Below are positions 27,263-35,150 of a stretch of DNA of 64,000 bases, in pieces. A program made the position numbers and the translations under genes. Numbering within the stretch: the stretch's first letter is position 1; each line of letters opens with the position of its first letter. A model generated the notes under the pieces. That model saw nothing but the letters and a program-made list of their open reading frames with translations. It did no database searches and was not told the origin of the DNA. The stretch is from Ignavibacteriota bacterium (GTDB lineage Bacteria > Bacteroidota > Ignavibacteria > Kapaibacteriales > UBA2268): NCBI GenBank assembly GCA_019637995.1, contig JAHBUQ010000001.1, positions 186,001 through 250,000 on the forward strand, read 5' to 3'.

Positions 27263-28654
27263 CTACCTTATAACATTCAGCATTTGTATGTGGCTAAAGC
27301 CATTTATCTCTGAAACTAACCAATATGAGCCGGAACTAATATTTTTTGTAATGTTAAATTGCTGTGAATGATAACCAACATCTTTGAAACCACTGAAAAA
27401 TTCACATATCAAATTTCCGTTTATATTGCTTAAATAAATCCTTAAATTCCCACTTTTTTCAATTTCGTATTCTGTAGTAAAAATTGTTCCGTTTGTTACT
27501 GGATTAGGATATAAGTGTTTTGGTTTTAAAGAAGTTAACTCGACTGATGTATGATTTATTTTCCCCTTGATAAGTTGTGAAGGTAAAGATGTATAGGCAT
27601 AAAATTCGTCACCAAAATATTCTGAAAGGGTAAAGAAATAAACCCCTTCCATCAGATTTGTATCTAAAATAAATGTTGGATAAAACCAGCTTTCCCCTTG
27701 ATCTGTAGATTTGAAAAAACCAAAACCTGAGCCACCTAATAATATATTATTCATATTGAAAAATATTGGCTTATAAAATAGGTAGTATTTACCACCCATT
27801 TGCAATTTTATTTGCCAATTCTTACCGCCGTCAATTGTTTTAAAGAAAAATGCAGAATCATTAACCGCCATATTCACAAAACTACCAGTAGCAAAACCAA
27901 GATTTTCATTTTCAAAATGAAAATCAGTCATTCGGAATTTATTTAAAGTTGTTAATAACTTCCAAAAACTTCCATCAAAATCTGTATGAAAATAATATCT
28001 GTAATTTGTATCATAACTAATTCCATAATGAGTGTTACAACCAATTATCATACTACTATCTCTTTGAATATCAATTTTATTAAAATTCCAAATCTGAGAA
28101 ATTGAGTCAGGAACATTAAATTTTTCCCAAGTTTTACATCCATCGGTAGATTTATATATTCCATATTCACCCTTGCCGTCAGATTTTACTGAAACCGTTA
28201 CAGCTTTATTCTTGTCAATCATTTCAAATGACTGATAAGAATAATCAGGAATCTGGATTATATCAAATGTATTTCCAAAATCTTCACTTCGTAAAATTTT
28301 ACCTGTTGAAGTTACAATTATCATTGTACCATCATCAAAATACTTACATCTTTGAGCCAAACTTTTAGGAAAGTAAATAGAATCTTCTCTAAAAACCAAA
28401 GAATCCGCATATAAGGTTTGCCATGTAATGCCGCCATCACTTGTTTTATAAACCATACATCCTGTAGAATTATAATCAGTGCTTATCATTAAGCAATTAT
28501 TATTATCAAAACAAGACATATCCATTGTATTCACTAAATTATTAGGATAATTAAAAATACTTTCAAGTTTATATGATTCTTCAGCTGTACTAAAGTATGT
28601 AAGTAATAAAAGCAATAAAGGTAATAAATATTTCATAAGAATGTTTGTTTTCAT
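27263..28654 (-). CDS. YCF48/BNR-repeat secreted protein with T9SS sorting domain
   Basis: A 463-residue protein; the start at 28654 is supported by GGAAGAG six bases upstream, although an ATG at 28636 would also leave a signal peptide (MKYLLPLLLLLLTYF). Asp-box/BNR repeats recur: TSDGGITWQTLY, STDGCKTWEKFN, TIDGGKNWQIKL and STDQGESWFYP, the pattern of sialidase-like and YCF48 propellers. The end is a type A sorting domain opening at YPNPVTNG. It lies 49 bases past the end of the 28725 gene, with a strong hairpin between. An orphan second sorting domain follows its TAG in frame. Confidence 0.85.
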   Translation of the reverse strand: MKTNILMKYLLPLLLLLLTYFSTAEESYKLESIFNYPNNLVNTMDMSCFDNNNCLMISTDYNSTGCMVYKTSDGGITWQTLYADSLVFREDSIYFPKSLAQRCKYFDDGTMIIVTSTGKILRSEDFGNTFDIIQIPDYSYQSFEMIDKNKAVTVSVKSDGKGEYGIYKSTDGCKTWEKFNVPDSISQIWNFNKIDIQRDSSMIIGCNTHYGISYDTNYRYYFHTDFDGSFWKLLTTLNKFRMTDFHFENENLGFATGSFVNMAVNDSAFFFKTIDGGKNWQIKLQMGGKYYLFYKPIFFNMNNILLGGSGFGFFKSTDQGESWFYPTFILDTNLMEGVYFFTLSEYFGDEFYAYTSLPSQLIKGKINHTSVELTSLKPKHLYPNPVTNGTIFTTEYEIEKSGNLRIYLSNINGNLICEFFSGFKDVGYHSQQFNITKNISSGSYWLVSEINGFSHIQMLNVIR

Positions 28655-28674
28655 AATAACTCTTCCTTCAAAAG

Positions 28675-28702
28675 CCCTGCTTATAAATAATTATAAGCAG
28701 GG
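28675..28702 (-). terminator. Strong hairpin between two cargo genes
   Basis: CCCTGCTTATAA (28675-28686) and TTATAAGCAGGG (28691-28702) form a perfect 12-base stem with a four-base loop, followed on the minus strand by CTTTTG. It lies only ~20 bases before the next start codon, which leaves no room for a promoter. Confidence 0.85.
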
Positions 28703-28724
28703 TATTGTTAAATAAATTGCAAAA

Positions 28725-29669
28725 TTACCTAAACTTAATAAATTTACCTGTTATAACTTCTCCATTTGTTCCTGTTACAATTATACTGTACATTCCATTT
28801 GGGTAAGATGAAGTATTTATATCCAAATTTAAATTATGATTAGAACCTATAGTTATTTCTTTTTTATAGTGTTCAGATCCATTAATATCATAAACAGAAA
28901 TTACATAATTGCCTGGACTAAGCAATTTCAAATTAATTTCAATTTTTAAATTCGTTGGATTAGGATGAATACCTATAAACTTTGAAGGTGTACTTTCATA
29001 AATACTCATTTTGGGGTAAAATACTCCTATATCACCATTTGGCATTTCATTAGGACCATAAAAACTACTCGGCATTGTACTTGAACAATCTATAAAATTA
29101 CAGGGACTTGTACAATTATAGGTCTGTCTTTGTGTAACCTGTAATTGTGTAAATTCTAAATAATCACCAGAAGGTCCATTCCGCTTGCAAATTCTATATA
29201 AACCAACACAACATTCACCACCACAAACAATATAACTATTGAAAATGATATCGTGCTGCCAGCAAGTTGCTGCCTTGTATGTAAATTGGTCGTAGCAATC
29301 ATTATTATTTATTAGCCCCATTTGATTTTTTCTCACAACTGCAATCATCCACATTGCTGCTTTCCAAGGATTTACCATACAAGCAGAATCACAATTTTGG
29401 AAACTAATTTCAGCTACTTGAAACTCATACCCCCATCCAGGTATGTTACGTTCATAAAACTTGACTGTAACAATACAATTTGAATCTGCGCACCCAATTA
29501 CACTGGGTGGCAATCCCATTCCAATCAAGGTGATTGGACCTTCCCATGCTGTTGTGTCGCCCTCATCACAATACGTTGGGTCGTAATTTGCGTTTGATTC
29601 ATTATAATATAGTATTAAAGATAATAAAATTATACAGATTATCGTTGAAAATTTACTTATCTTACTCAT
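28725..29669 (-). CDS. Cys-rich secreted protein with T9SS sorting domain
   Basis: A 314-residue protein with a signal peptide (MSKISKFSTIICIILLSLIL) after a GGAG ribosome site. The mature part has about 19 cysteines in pairs (YIVCGGECCVGLYRICKR, CTSPCNFIDCSS), implying a disulfide-stabilised fold; no family recognised. The last ~75 residues are a type A sorting domain opening with IHPNPTNLK and ending ITGKFIKFR. It is the first gene downstream of leader repeat copy B and is followed by the YCF48-like gene. Confidence 0.82.
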   Translation of the reverse strand: MSKISKFSTIICIILLSLILYYNESNANYDPTYCDEGDTTAWEGPITLIGMGLPPSVIGCADSNCIVTVKFYERNIPGWGYEFQVAEISFQNCDSACMVNPWKAAMWMIAVVRKNQMGLINNNDCYDQFTYKAATCWQHDIIFNSYIVCGGECCVGLYRICKRNGPSGDYLEFTQLQVTQRQTYNCTSPCNFIDCSSTMPSSFYGPNEMPNGDIGVFYPKMSIYESTPSKFIGIHPNPTNLKIEINLKLLSPGNYVISVYDINGSEHYKKEITIGSNHNLNLDINTSSYPNGMYSIIVTGTNGEVITGKFIKFR

Positions 29670-29896
29670 TATTAAAATTCTCCATTTTATTTTAATTATT
29701 TAATTTTTATTAACTCAACAATTTTACAAAAATTCAAAAAACGGACTTCTGGTTTTAAAGCGAAGTCGCTGCTGTTGCCCTTTTTTGCGACAGAAATGAT
29801 TTATATTTTGTAAATCTTATCTGTAGCCAAATCGTGATTCCGGGAATTTTAAGCTCCTCAAATAAAATAAATATTTTAATTTTGTGAAATACTTTT

Positions 29897-29914
29897 CGTT
29901 GAGAATTCGTTGAG
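29897..29914. repeat. 11-bp tandem repeat in leader B (1 unit)
   Basis: CGTTGAG followed by one AATTCGTTGAG unit, the shortest of the three alleles. Confidence 0.9.
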
Positions 29915-30169
29915 ACAAAATTTATTAAACAAAAAAACTTTTTCTGTTGAAGTAATAAAGGAGAGATTAAGCGTTTGAAATATGCAGATAACAATATGGC
30001 AAAAAGATATATTTTTGCCCCAAGAGATAGGGCAATGTTACTATAAATTTTATGATATTTACCCATCAAAATCATTTTTTTCTTAGTTACCATTATCATA
30101 TTGCTAAAATAAGTAATTTCTGAATATTATACAAATAAAATTTTTATTTTTAACAATATTCAAAAAGCA

Positions 30170-30202
30170 AGATGTCCGACACTTGCGAAGTGTAGGACAT
30201 CT
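30170..30202 (-). terminator. Hairpin at the leader/sorting-domain junction, copy B
   Basis: AGATGTCC (30170-30177) pairs with GGACATCT (30195-30202); CACTT/AAGTG pair inside. It has the same shape as the hairpin at 26959, with a T-rich run on the minus strand. Confidence 0.85.
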
Positions 30203-30248
30203 GACTTTTTTTACTTTCAACACAATAACATTATAACATTCAACATGG

Positions 30249-30485
30249 TTACATCTTCACAAATTTCTCGACAATGGAGCAAGCTCCATTGCTGCAATTA
30301 ATTTTGACGAAATACACACCTGCCGGCAAATGAGATACGTCAATTCTTAGTAGCTCAGGCGCCCCCGTCTGAGTATTTTTCATATTATTCACAGACGAGG
30401 GCGTCTGTGCTACTTCCAAACCAAGCATATCAAATATTTGTACTGTGGAAACATCCGATGTTTCCAAAACTTCGGAAGTTTTCAA
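30249..30485 (-). pseudogene. Orphan T9SS sorting-domain fragment (copy B)
   Basis: Minus-strand frame of 78 codons: VQIFDMLGLEVAQTPSS, then IDVSHLPAGVYFVKINCSN and EKFVKM, with no cargo domain and no PNP opening. Upstream are the TTCGGAAG palindromes and short dispersed repeats. It carries the same two in-frame palindromes as copies A and D. Confidence 0.78.
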
Positions 30486-30491
30486 AATTGG

Positions 30492-30536
30492 GTCAGAATC
30501 ACAGATTAAACGGATTAATTGATTTCGTGGATTAAT
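30492..30536. repeat. Short dispersed repeat, copy 1
   Basis: GTCAGAATCACAGATTAAAC followed by GGATTAATTGATTTCG and TGGATTAA; it matches 30594-30637 and 24822-24854. Confidence 0.75.
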
Positions 30537-30593
30537 TTAAAAAGCAATAAGAAAAATCCGCGGTTCATAAACTTCCGAAGTTTTCACAATGTT

Positions 30594-30637
30594 GTCTGAA
30601 TCACAGATTATTCAGATTAAATGATTTCGCGGATTAA
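30594..30637. repeat. Short dispersed repeat, copy 2
   Basis: GTCTGAATCACAGATTATTC then AGATTAAATGATTTCGCGG. It is followed at once by AAAAAGCAAGATGTGCCAC, the left arm of a degenerate GTGCC hairpin. Confidence 0.75.
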
Positions 30638-31191
30638 TAAAAAGCAAGATGTGCCACATTTCAAAGCATGATGCATCTAACCCTTTTTAACTTTCTACTC
30701 AATCACTTTCAACTTTCAACAATGTTACAGCAAAATAATTGAATCAATTTTCGGAAAATTCAAAATGAAAGCAAAACAGCCGTTTGGTGGAATATATGAA
30801 ACTGATTTGAGTATAGTATTTTGCACCAATATCACTTAAACATTAATAAATGATATTTTGACAACAGTAAGAAGGTCGGATGTAGATAATTGGTTCTGGA
30901 AGATGGTAGGTGTAAGTAATTTAGTTAAACGTAGAATTGCTTTTAGTTGGAAAATGTATAATCATGTTGGTAAAATATTTGCCATTTTTCACACGATATA
31001 TACATACGATATTGAAATATTGGTATGAATTCATTAATTCTTGTGTAGGTTTAGCATATAATTTTAATTACGGTGGCTTTTATGTTCAAGCAGGAATAGC
31101 ATATAGCGAAGACAATTATTTAAGATTTTATGCTAACCGGGCAAATCGGATATGTATATCAGTTAAGACAGTAAATATTGTATGCTGGTGA
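30638..31191. other. Non-coding stretch with possible gene remains
   Basis: About 550 bases without a supported gene. An 84-codon plus-strand frame (30937-31191) contains AYNFNYGGFYVQAGIAYS, which looks like part of an outer-membrane barrel strand pair, but it has no signal peptide, ribosome site or proper C-terminus. It may be a decayed barrel gene. Confidence 0.45.
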
Positions 31192-32568
31192 TTACAGCTT
31201 AATGAATTTCTTTAAAACTAATTTGTCACCTTGATTCATTTTTATAAAATATGTTCCGGACTGTAATTCATTTACGTTGATTGTAAGAATGTTATTTGAA
31301 CCAACTAAATGGTTCTTAATTTCTTTTCCGTTTATATCCATAATTGATAAATGTTCAAATGGATGAATATTGACCTGAATAGTAATAGATTCAATTGCCG
31401 GATTCGGATAAATTAGAACATCATCCTGATTAATTTCATCATATACGGAAGCAATAATATAATATGGAACTTTTAATGCAGGGTCACCCATTAAATTCAT
31501 TATATTATCGAAATATGGATTACCAGTTCTGACTTTAGTCATAGAACTACCTATTGTAACATCATCACCTGTTATAAATGCCTGAAGGAATTTTTCTAAA
31601 TAGAATCCGTTAATAGCATCATAAGTTACAGCAGAACTTGAAACTGTTGCTACTGCTCCAAAATCCTCCTTGGATATTAATTGTTCGACAATACTCTTTT
31701 TTTCAGGGTCATCGAAACTGTGTGAACAACTTAACGAATAAAAAATAAAGGGCGGCGACTTGACTGATAATGTATCAAGAAACTCAGTATCAATTATTAT
31801 AGAACGGGACCATTTGAATTGATGTCCATGACCAATATAACCGAGAAAAGAAGTTCCTTCAGATAGAGCATTTATAAAATCATATCTAAATTCTTCAAGC
31901 GATTTTTCTGTTACAAACGGCAATCTTAATGTCCGATTACTATTGGGATAATAATTAAGAAGTGCTCTTGAAAATTTATTAAATATTACACTGTCTTCCA
32001 AATCAGTCACATGAATAACATCTTTACTAAAATTTATCTTCCGATAATTATCTTCATATAAATAGGTTTTACTAAACATACTTACAAGTTCATTTCGGTT
32101 ACGTGCGGGGAAGCGACCTATTGCAAAATAATATTCTCTTAAAGATTTGGCTGGAATCATGGTATAATATACATCAGTATGAACAGAGTCCTCCAAAATA
32201 AATGTGCTACCATGGAAAAATGACTCTATTTTTACAGAAGGAATATGATTTATAGAGCCTATGAGCAATAGATACTCTAATTTTGGATTTGCCCAGTTTT
32301 CAATTATATACTCCGTAAAGTTTTGTATTGCTTTTGTAGTATCGAATTTATTATCAGATGGAAATTCATTGACAATATCAGTAAGATTTACAGAAGTAAC
32401 TTTATAACCTTTAGTCTCGCGCCATTTATGAAAATCTATAATATCATCTTTGTATTCTTCATGATATATAATAAGATAGTTTGATTGCAATTCAGGATTT
32501 CTAAGGTCAGCACACAAGCAATTGAAACTGCCCAAAACTATAATTGATATTAACAACAACCACATCAT
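31192..32568 (-). CDS. C25 (gingipain-type) cysteine peptidase with T9SS sorting domain
   Basis: A 458-residue secreted peptidase. The signal peptide is MMWLLLISIIVLGSF..., and the caspase-like C25 domain follows almost at once: YLLLIGSINHIP, the catalytic His in SFLGYIGHGHQF and the catalytic Cys in IFYSLSCSHSFDD, then AVATVSSSAVTYD. NLMGDPALKVPY is the usual C25 end. The last ~75 residues are a type A sorting domain (IYPNPAIES ... GTYFIKMNQ). It lacks the long propeptide and Ig domains of gingipains and PorU, so it is a compact member. Likely exported by T9SS; substrate unknown. Confidence 0.9.
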   Translation of the reverse strand: MMWLLLISIIVLGSFNCLCADLRNPELQSNYLIIYHEEYKDDIIDFHKWRETKGYKVTSVNLTDIVNEFPSDNKFDTTKAIQNFTEYIIENWANPKLEYLLLIGSINHIPSVKIESFFHGSTFILEDSVHTDVYYTMIPAKSLREYYFAIGRFPARNRNELVSMFSKTYLYEDNYRKINFSKDVIHVTDLEDSVIFNKFSRALLNYYPNSNRTLRLPFVTEKSLEEFRYDFINALSEGTSFLGYIGHGHQFKWSRSIIIDTEFLDTLSVKSPPFIFYSLSCSHSFDDPEKKSIVEQLISKEDFGAVATVSSSAVTYDAINGFYLEKFLQAFITGDDVTIGSSMTKVRTGNPYFDNIMNLMGDPALKVPYYIIASVYDEINQDDVLIYPNPAIESITIQVNIHPFEHLSIMDINGKEIKNHLVGSNNILTINVNELQSGTYFIKMNQGDKLVLKKFIKL

Positions 32569-32805
32569 TTTTCCATTATAAAGTTCAAAATATTGAGTGA
32601 AGACGATATTTTCTAAAAATTCACTTAAAATAAAGGAAAATGCAAATTTTGTTATCTGATAGCAAAATTCTAATTGTGAAAATAAATGTGTATTTTCATA
32701 AATAGTTAATCATTTAGGTTTTATTAAGTTACACTACGCTTCGGAAGTGCAGGACATCTAACTTTTCAACATTCAACACAATAACATTATAACTCAATAA
32801 CTGAC
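32569..32805. other. Spacer with half of the junction hairpin
   Basis: 237 bases without a gene. At 32745-32759 AAGTGCAGGACATCT is the right arm of the hairpin seen whole at 26959 and 30170; its left arm and the leader are missing here. Confidence 0.65.
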
Positions 32806-33289
32806 TCACATCTTCACAAATTTTTCGACAATGGAGCAAGCTCCATTGCTGCAATTTATTTTGATGAAATACACACCTGCCGGCAGATGAGATACGTCAA
32901 TTCTTAGTAGCTCAGACTCCCCCGTCTGAGTATTTTTCATATTATTCACTGGTGCGGGCGTCTGTGCTACCTCAATTCCAAGCATATCGAATATTTGCAC
33001 TTTATCTACTGCTGCAAAGGGCTGAAGCCCTTTGTTGCTGAGTTGTATTGTAATATAATCACTTGCGGGATTAGGTGAAATCAAAAATTTACCGCTGTGA
33101 TTTATTTCTTCTGAAACCCCTACTGTGTTATCCTTAATAATTTTTAATTTGAGTGAATCATTACATACTGTAGAAAATGCTATAATCCCATTTGGCAGGG
33201 CTCTTATTCTTGTTAATGAACTTAAGTGACAATCATTTATAAAGTCATTACGCCAGATTACATTAAAATTAAAAAATCAACTTTTTCAA
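32806..33289 (-). pseudogene. Secreted-protein gene with large internal deletion, sorting domain intact (copy D)
   Basis: On the minus strand a GGAGG ribosome site and TTG open LKKLIF, as in a signal peptide, then stop. In another frame, from about 33262, the sequence runs NFNVIWRNDFINDCHLSSLT to a complete type A sorting domain (ISPNPASDYITIQ ... FIKINCSN ... EKFVKM). The two pieces look like the first and last parts of one gene joined out of frame by a deletion. Palindromes CAAAGGGCT/AGCCCTTTG, CAGACG-type and CAATGGAG-CAAG-CTCCATTG lie in frame within the sorting domain. Confidence 0.7.
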
Positions 33290-33319
33290 GAAACCTCCAA
33301 TATATTTTGTAATAAAAAT

Positions 33320-33348
33320 GCAGAGTAGAAAATTTTTATCTACTCTGC
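33320..33348 (-). terminator. Terminator after 33405-34034 gene
   Basis: GCAGAGTAGA (33320-33329) and TCTACTCTGC (33339-33348) make a perfect 10-base stem with a 9-base loop, followed on the minus strand by ATTTTTATT. Confidence 0.88.
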
Positions 33349-33404
33349 AATTTTAATATACTAAGGTGAAACTATAAAAGTTTTAGAGATAATAATATCA
33401 TCAA

Positions 33405-34034
33405 TTACTGCTTAGATATAAAATATCTAATATATAATTGATTATTATTAGCACAAAAATATCTTATACCTACTACATTGCCATTATATAATATCTCATA
33501 TAATGAATTGTTATAACCATCCGAAAATACATGAGTTTCTGTTACTTCATGTGGAGAATATTGAGATGCAATTGTATCAGATTCGGCTAATGTAATAAAA
33601 TAGGAGAAGCCGGCTTTCACAGCCCGATCTCCTAAAGTTGAGTCTATCACTGATGAAGGACCATATTCAAGAGCTATTGTGCTATTGACGACTACGTTTG
33701 GCAACCTTATTTCAGATATATATTTATGATAATTTGTAGCTGAATTATATTGAAAAAAAGGTCGACAAATATTGCATGAGTCTAACAATATACTACCGTT
33801 TTCATGAATAATATTTCTTACAGCAGGTATTAAATTTCGAGTGTTCATTTGAGCATCTCCAAATAAATAAAAACCCCATGAATATTTATCGTTGTTATCT
33901 TCCATCATATAATTCACACCATACCAAGCTGGTGAACCACATACGTTTTCATTTTTCTCCAATATTAATGTAGAGAAAGAAGATAATGTTAGTAATACGA
34001 ATACTGAAGCTAAAATTACAAGATTTTTCAACAT
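33405..34034 (-). CDS. Secreted protein of unknown function
   Basis: A 209-residue protein with a signal peptide (LVILASVFVLLTLSSFS) and a GGAG ribosome site. The mature part is beta-rich with four or five Cys (NVCGSPAWYG, LDSCNICRPFF, RYFCANNN) and no sorting domain or lipobox. No family recognised. It starts 9 bases after the small T9SS cargo gene, so the two form an operon, closed by the terminator at 33320. It may be an accessory or partner of that cargo. Confidence 0.75.
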   Translation of the reverse strand: MLKNLVILASVFVLLTLSSFSTLILEKNENVCGSPAWYGVNYMMEDNNDKYSWGFYLFGDAQMNTRNLIPAVRNIIHENGSILLDSCNICRPFFQYNSATNYHKYISEIRLPNVVVNSTIALEYGPSSVIDSTLGDRAVKAGFSYFITLAESDTIASQYSPHEVTETHVFSDGYNNSLYEILYNGNVVGIRYFCANNNQLYIRYFISKQ

Positions 34035-34043
34035 TGGAAACTC

Positions 34044-34571
34044 CTATTTAATAATTGATATTGATTTTGATATAACGCTTATTCCATCATTTAATGTAAT
34101 AAAATAATTTCCTGATGGTAAATTCGGAATAAGTAATTGTAAATTTTCTGAGTTTACATAATCATTGTAGAGTAACGATACATTTCTGAAATTTATGTCA
34201 TATAATGATATATTTACTTTTGTTCCTTTAAAATTATGAGTATTTAAGTAAATATACTCACTTGTAGGATTCGGAAATATTGTAATTGACATTAATGATT
34301 TTAAATCATTAGAAGGAACCGTTCTTTTTTGGTTGAAATCTTGGTCCTCGAAGATAGTACCACCATTTCCGTCTGATATTACAATTTTTTTCCAGACTAT
34401 TATTGCCCCAGTCGTCGGATGAACTGCAGTTAATGTTATTCTTCTAACCAACCAACCCATGGGTTCCATTGTATAACGGGATGTTTCCTCTTGAGTGAAA
34501 CTATATACTTCATTAATTTCTATAAAAATGAATGCAATTAGAAATAATAAAGTTGCAATAAATTTTTTCAT
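34044..34571 (-). CDS. Small T9SS cargo protein
   Basis: The ATG at 34571 begins MKKFIATLLFLIAFIFIEI, a clear signal peptide; the TTG at 34580 is not needed. Of 175 residues only ~70 lie between the signal and a complete type A sorting domain (IFPNPTSEYIYL ... LPSGNYFITLNDG), so the functional part is very small: RYTMEPMGWLVRRITLTAV, then a VWKKIVISDGNGGTIFE hairpin. No family recognised. It is the first gene downstream of leader repeat copy C. Confidence 0.78.
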   Translation of the reverse strand: MKKFIATLLFLIAFIFIEINEVYSFTQEETSRYTMEPMGWLVRRITLTAVHPTTGAIIVWKKIVISDGNGGTIFEDQDFNQKRTVPSNDLKSLMSITIFPNPTSEYIYLNTHNFKGTKVNISLYDINFRNVSLLYNDYVNSENLQLLIPNLPSGNYFITLNDGISVISKSISIIK

Positions 34572-34613
34572 ATTCAACACTTATTTATTTGTAACAAATT
34601 ATTTTATTTATAT

Positions 34614-35150
34614 CTCAACAATTTTACAAAAATTGTCAAGGATTCATAAGACAGACTTCAGTTTATTTTTAAGAAGTCCCGCACCATCCTATTATTTTAG
34701 CGACAGAAATGATTTATACTTTGTTAATCTTATCTGCCGCTAAATCGTAATTCCGGGAATTTTAAGCTCCTCAAATAAAATAAATATTTTAATTTTGTGT
34801 AAATACTTTTCGTTGAGAATTCGTTGAGAATTCGTTGAGAATTCGTTGAGAATTCGTTGAGAATTCGTTGAGAATTCGTTGAGACAAAATTTATTAAACA
34901 AAAATTCTTTTTCTGCTGAAGTAATAAAGGAGAGATTAAGCGTTTGAAATATGCAGATAACAAAATGGCAAAAAGATATATTTTTGCCCCAAGAGATAGG
35001 GCAATGTTACTATAAATTTTATGATATTTACCCATCAAAATCATTTTTTTCTTAGTTTCCATTTTCTTTTTACTAAAATAAGTAATTTCTGAATATTATA
35101 CAAATAAATTTTCATTTTTTTTCAAATTTCAAAAAGCAAGATGTCCGACA
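34614..35150 (-). repeat. Leader repeat copy C, ending in half a hairpin
   Basis: About 540 bases matching copies A and B. It contains six 11-base units and stops matching at AGATGTCCGACA (35139-35150), the left arm of the junction hairpin; the right arm and a sorting-domain fragment are absent. The frame 34730-35062 inside is judged spurious. Confidence 0.85.
34811..34883. repeat. 11-bp tandem repeat in leader C (6 units)
   Basis: CGTTGAG followed by six exact copies of AATTCGTTGAG, the longest allele of the family. Confidence 0.95.

Larger units (their letters stand above)
29714..30202 (-). repeat. Leader repeat copy B with hairpin
   Basis: About 490 bases matching copies A and C over their whole length, including TTGCCCC...GGGCAA, the 11-base tandem repeat (one unit) and the terminal hairpin AGATGTCC...GGACATCT. 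It separates the sorting-domain fragment at 30249 from the 28725-29669 gene. Confidence 0.85.

Noticed and set aside
27263..27265. TAG as a pyrrolysine or suppressed codon
   Set aside because: TAG ends other genes here (for example mraY), there is no pyl gene in the window, and a chance insertion explains it; reported only as an observation.
30937..31191. 84-codon plus-strand frame as an intact gene
   Set aside because: No ribosome site, no signal peptide and an unconvincing end; kept only as a possible remnant.
26471..35150. Integron-like cassette array
   Set aside because: The hairpins look like terminators with T-runs; no integrase gene, no conserved attC core and no attI are visible. 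A cassette-like pattern is possible but the integron label is not supported.
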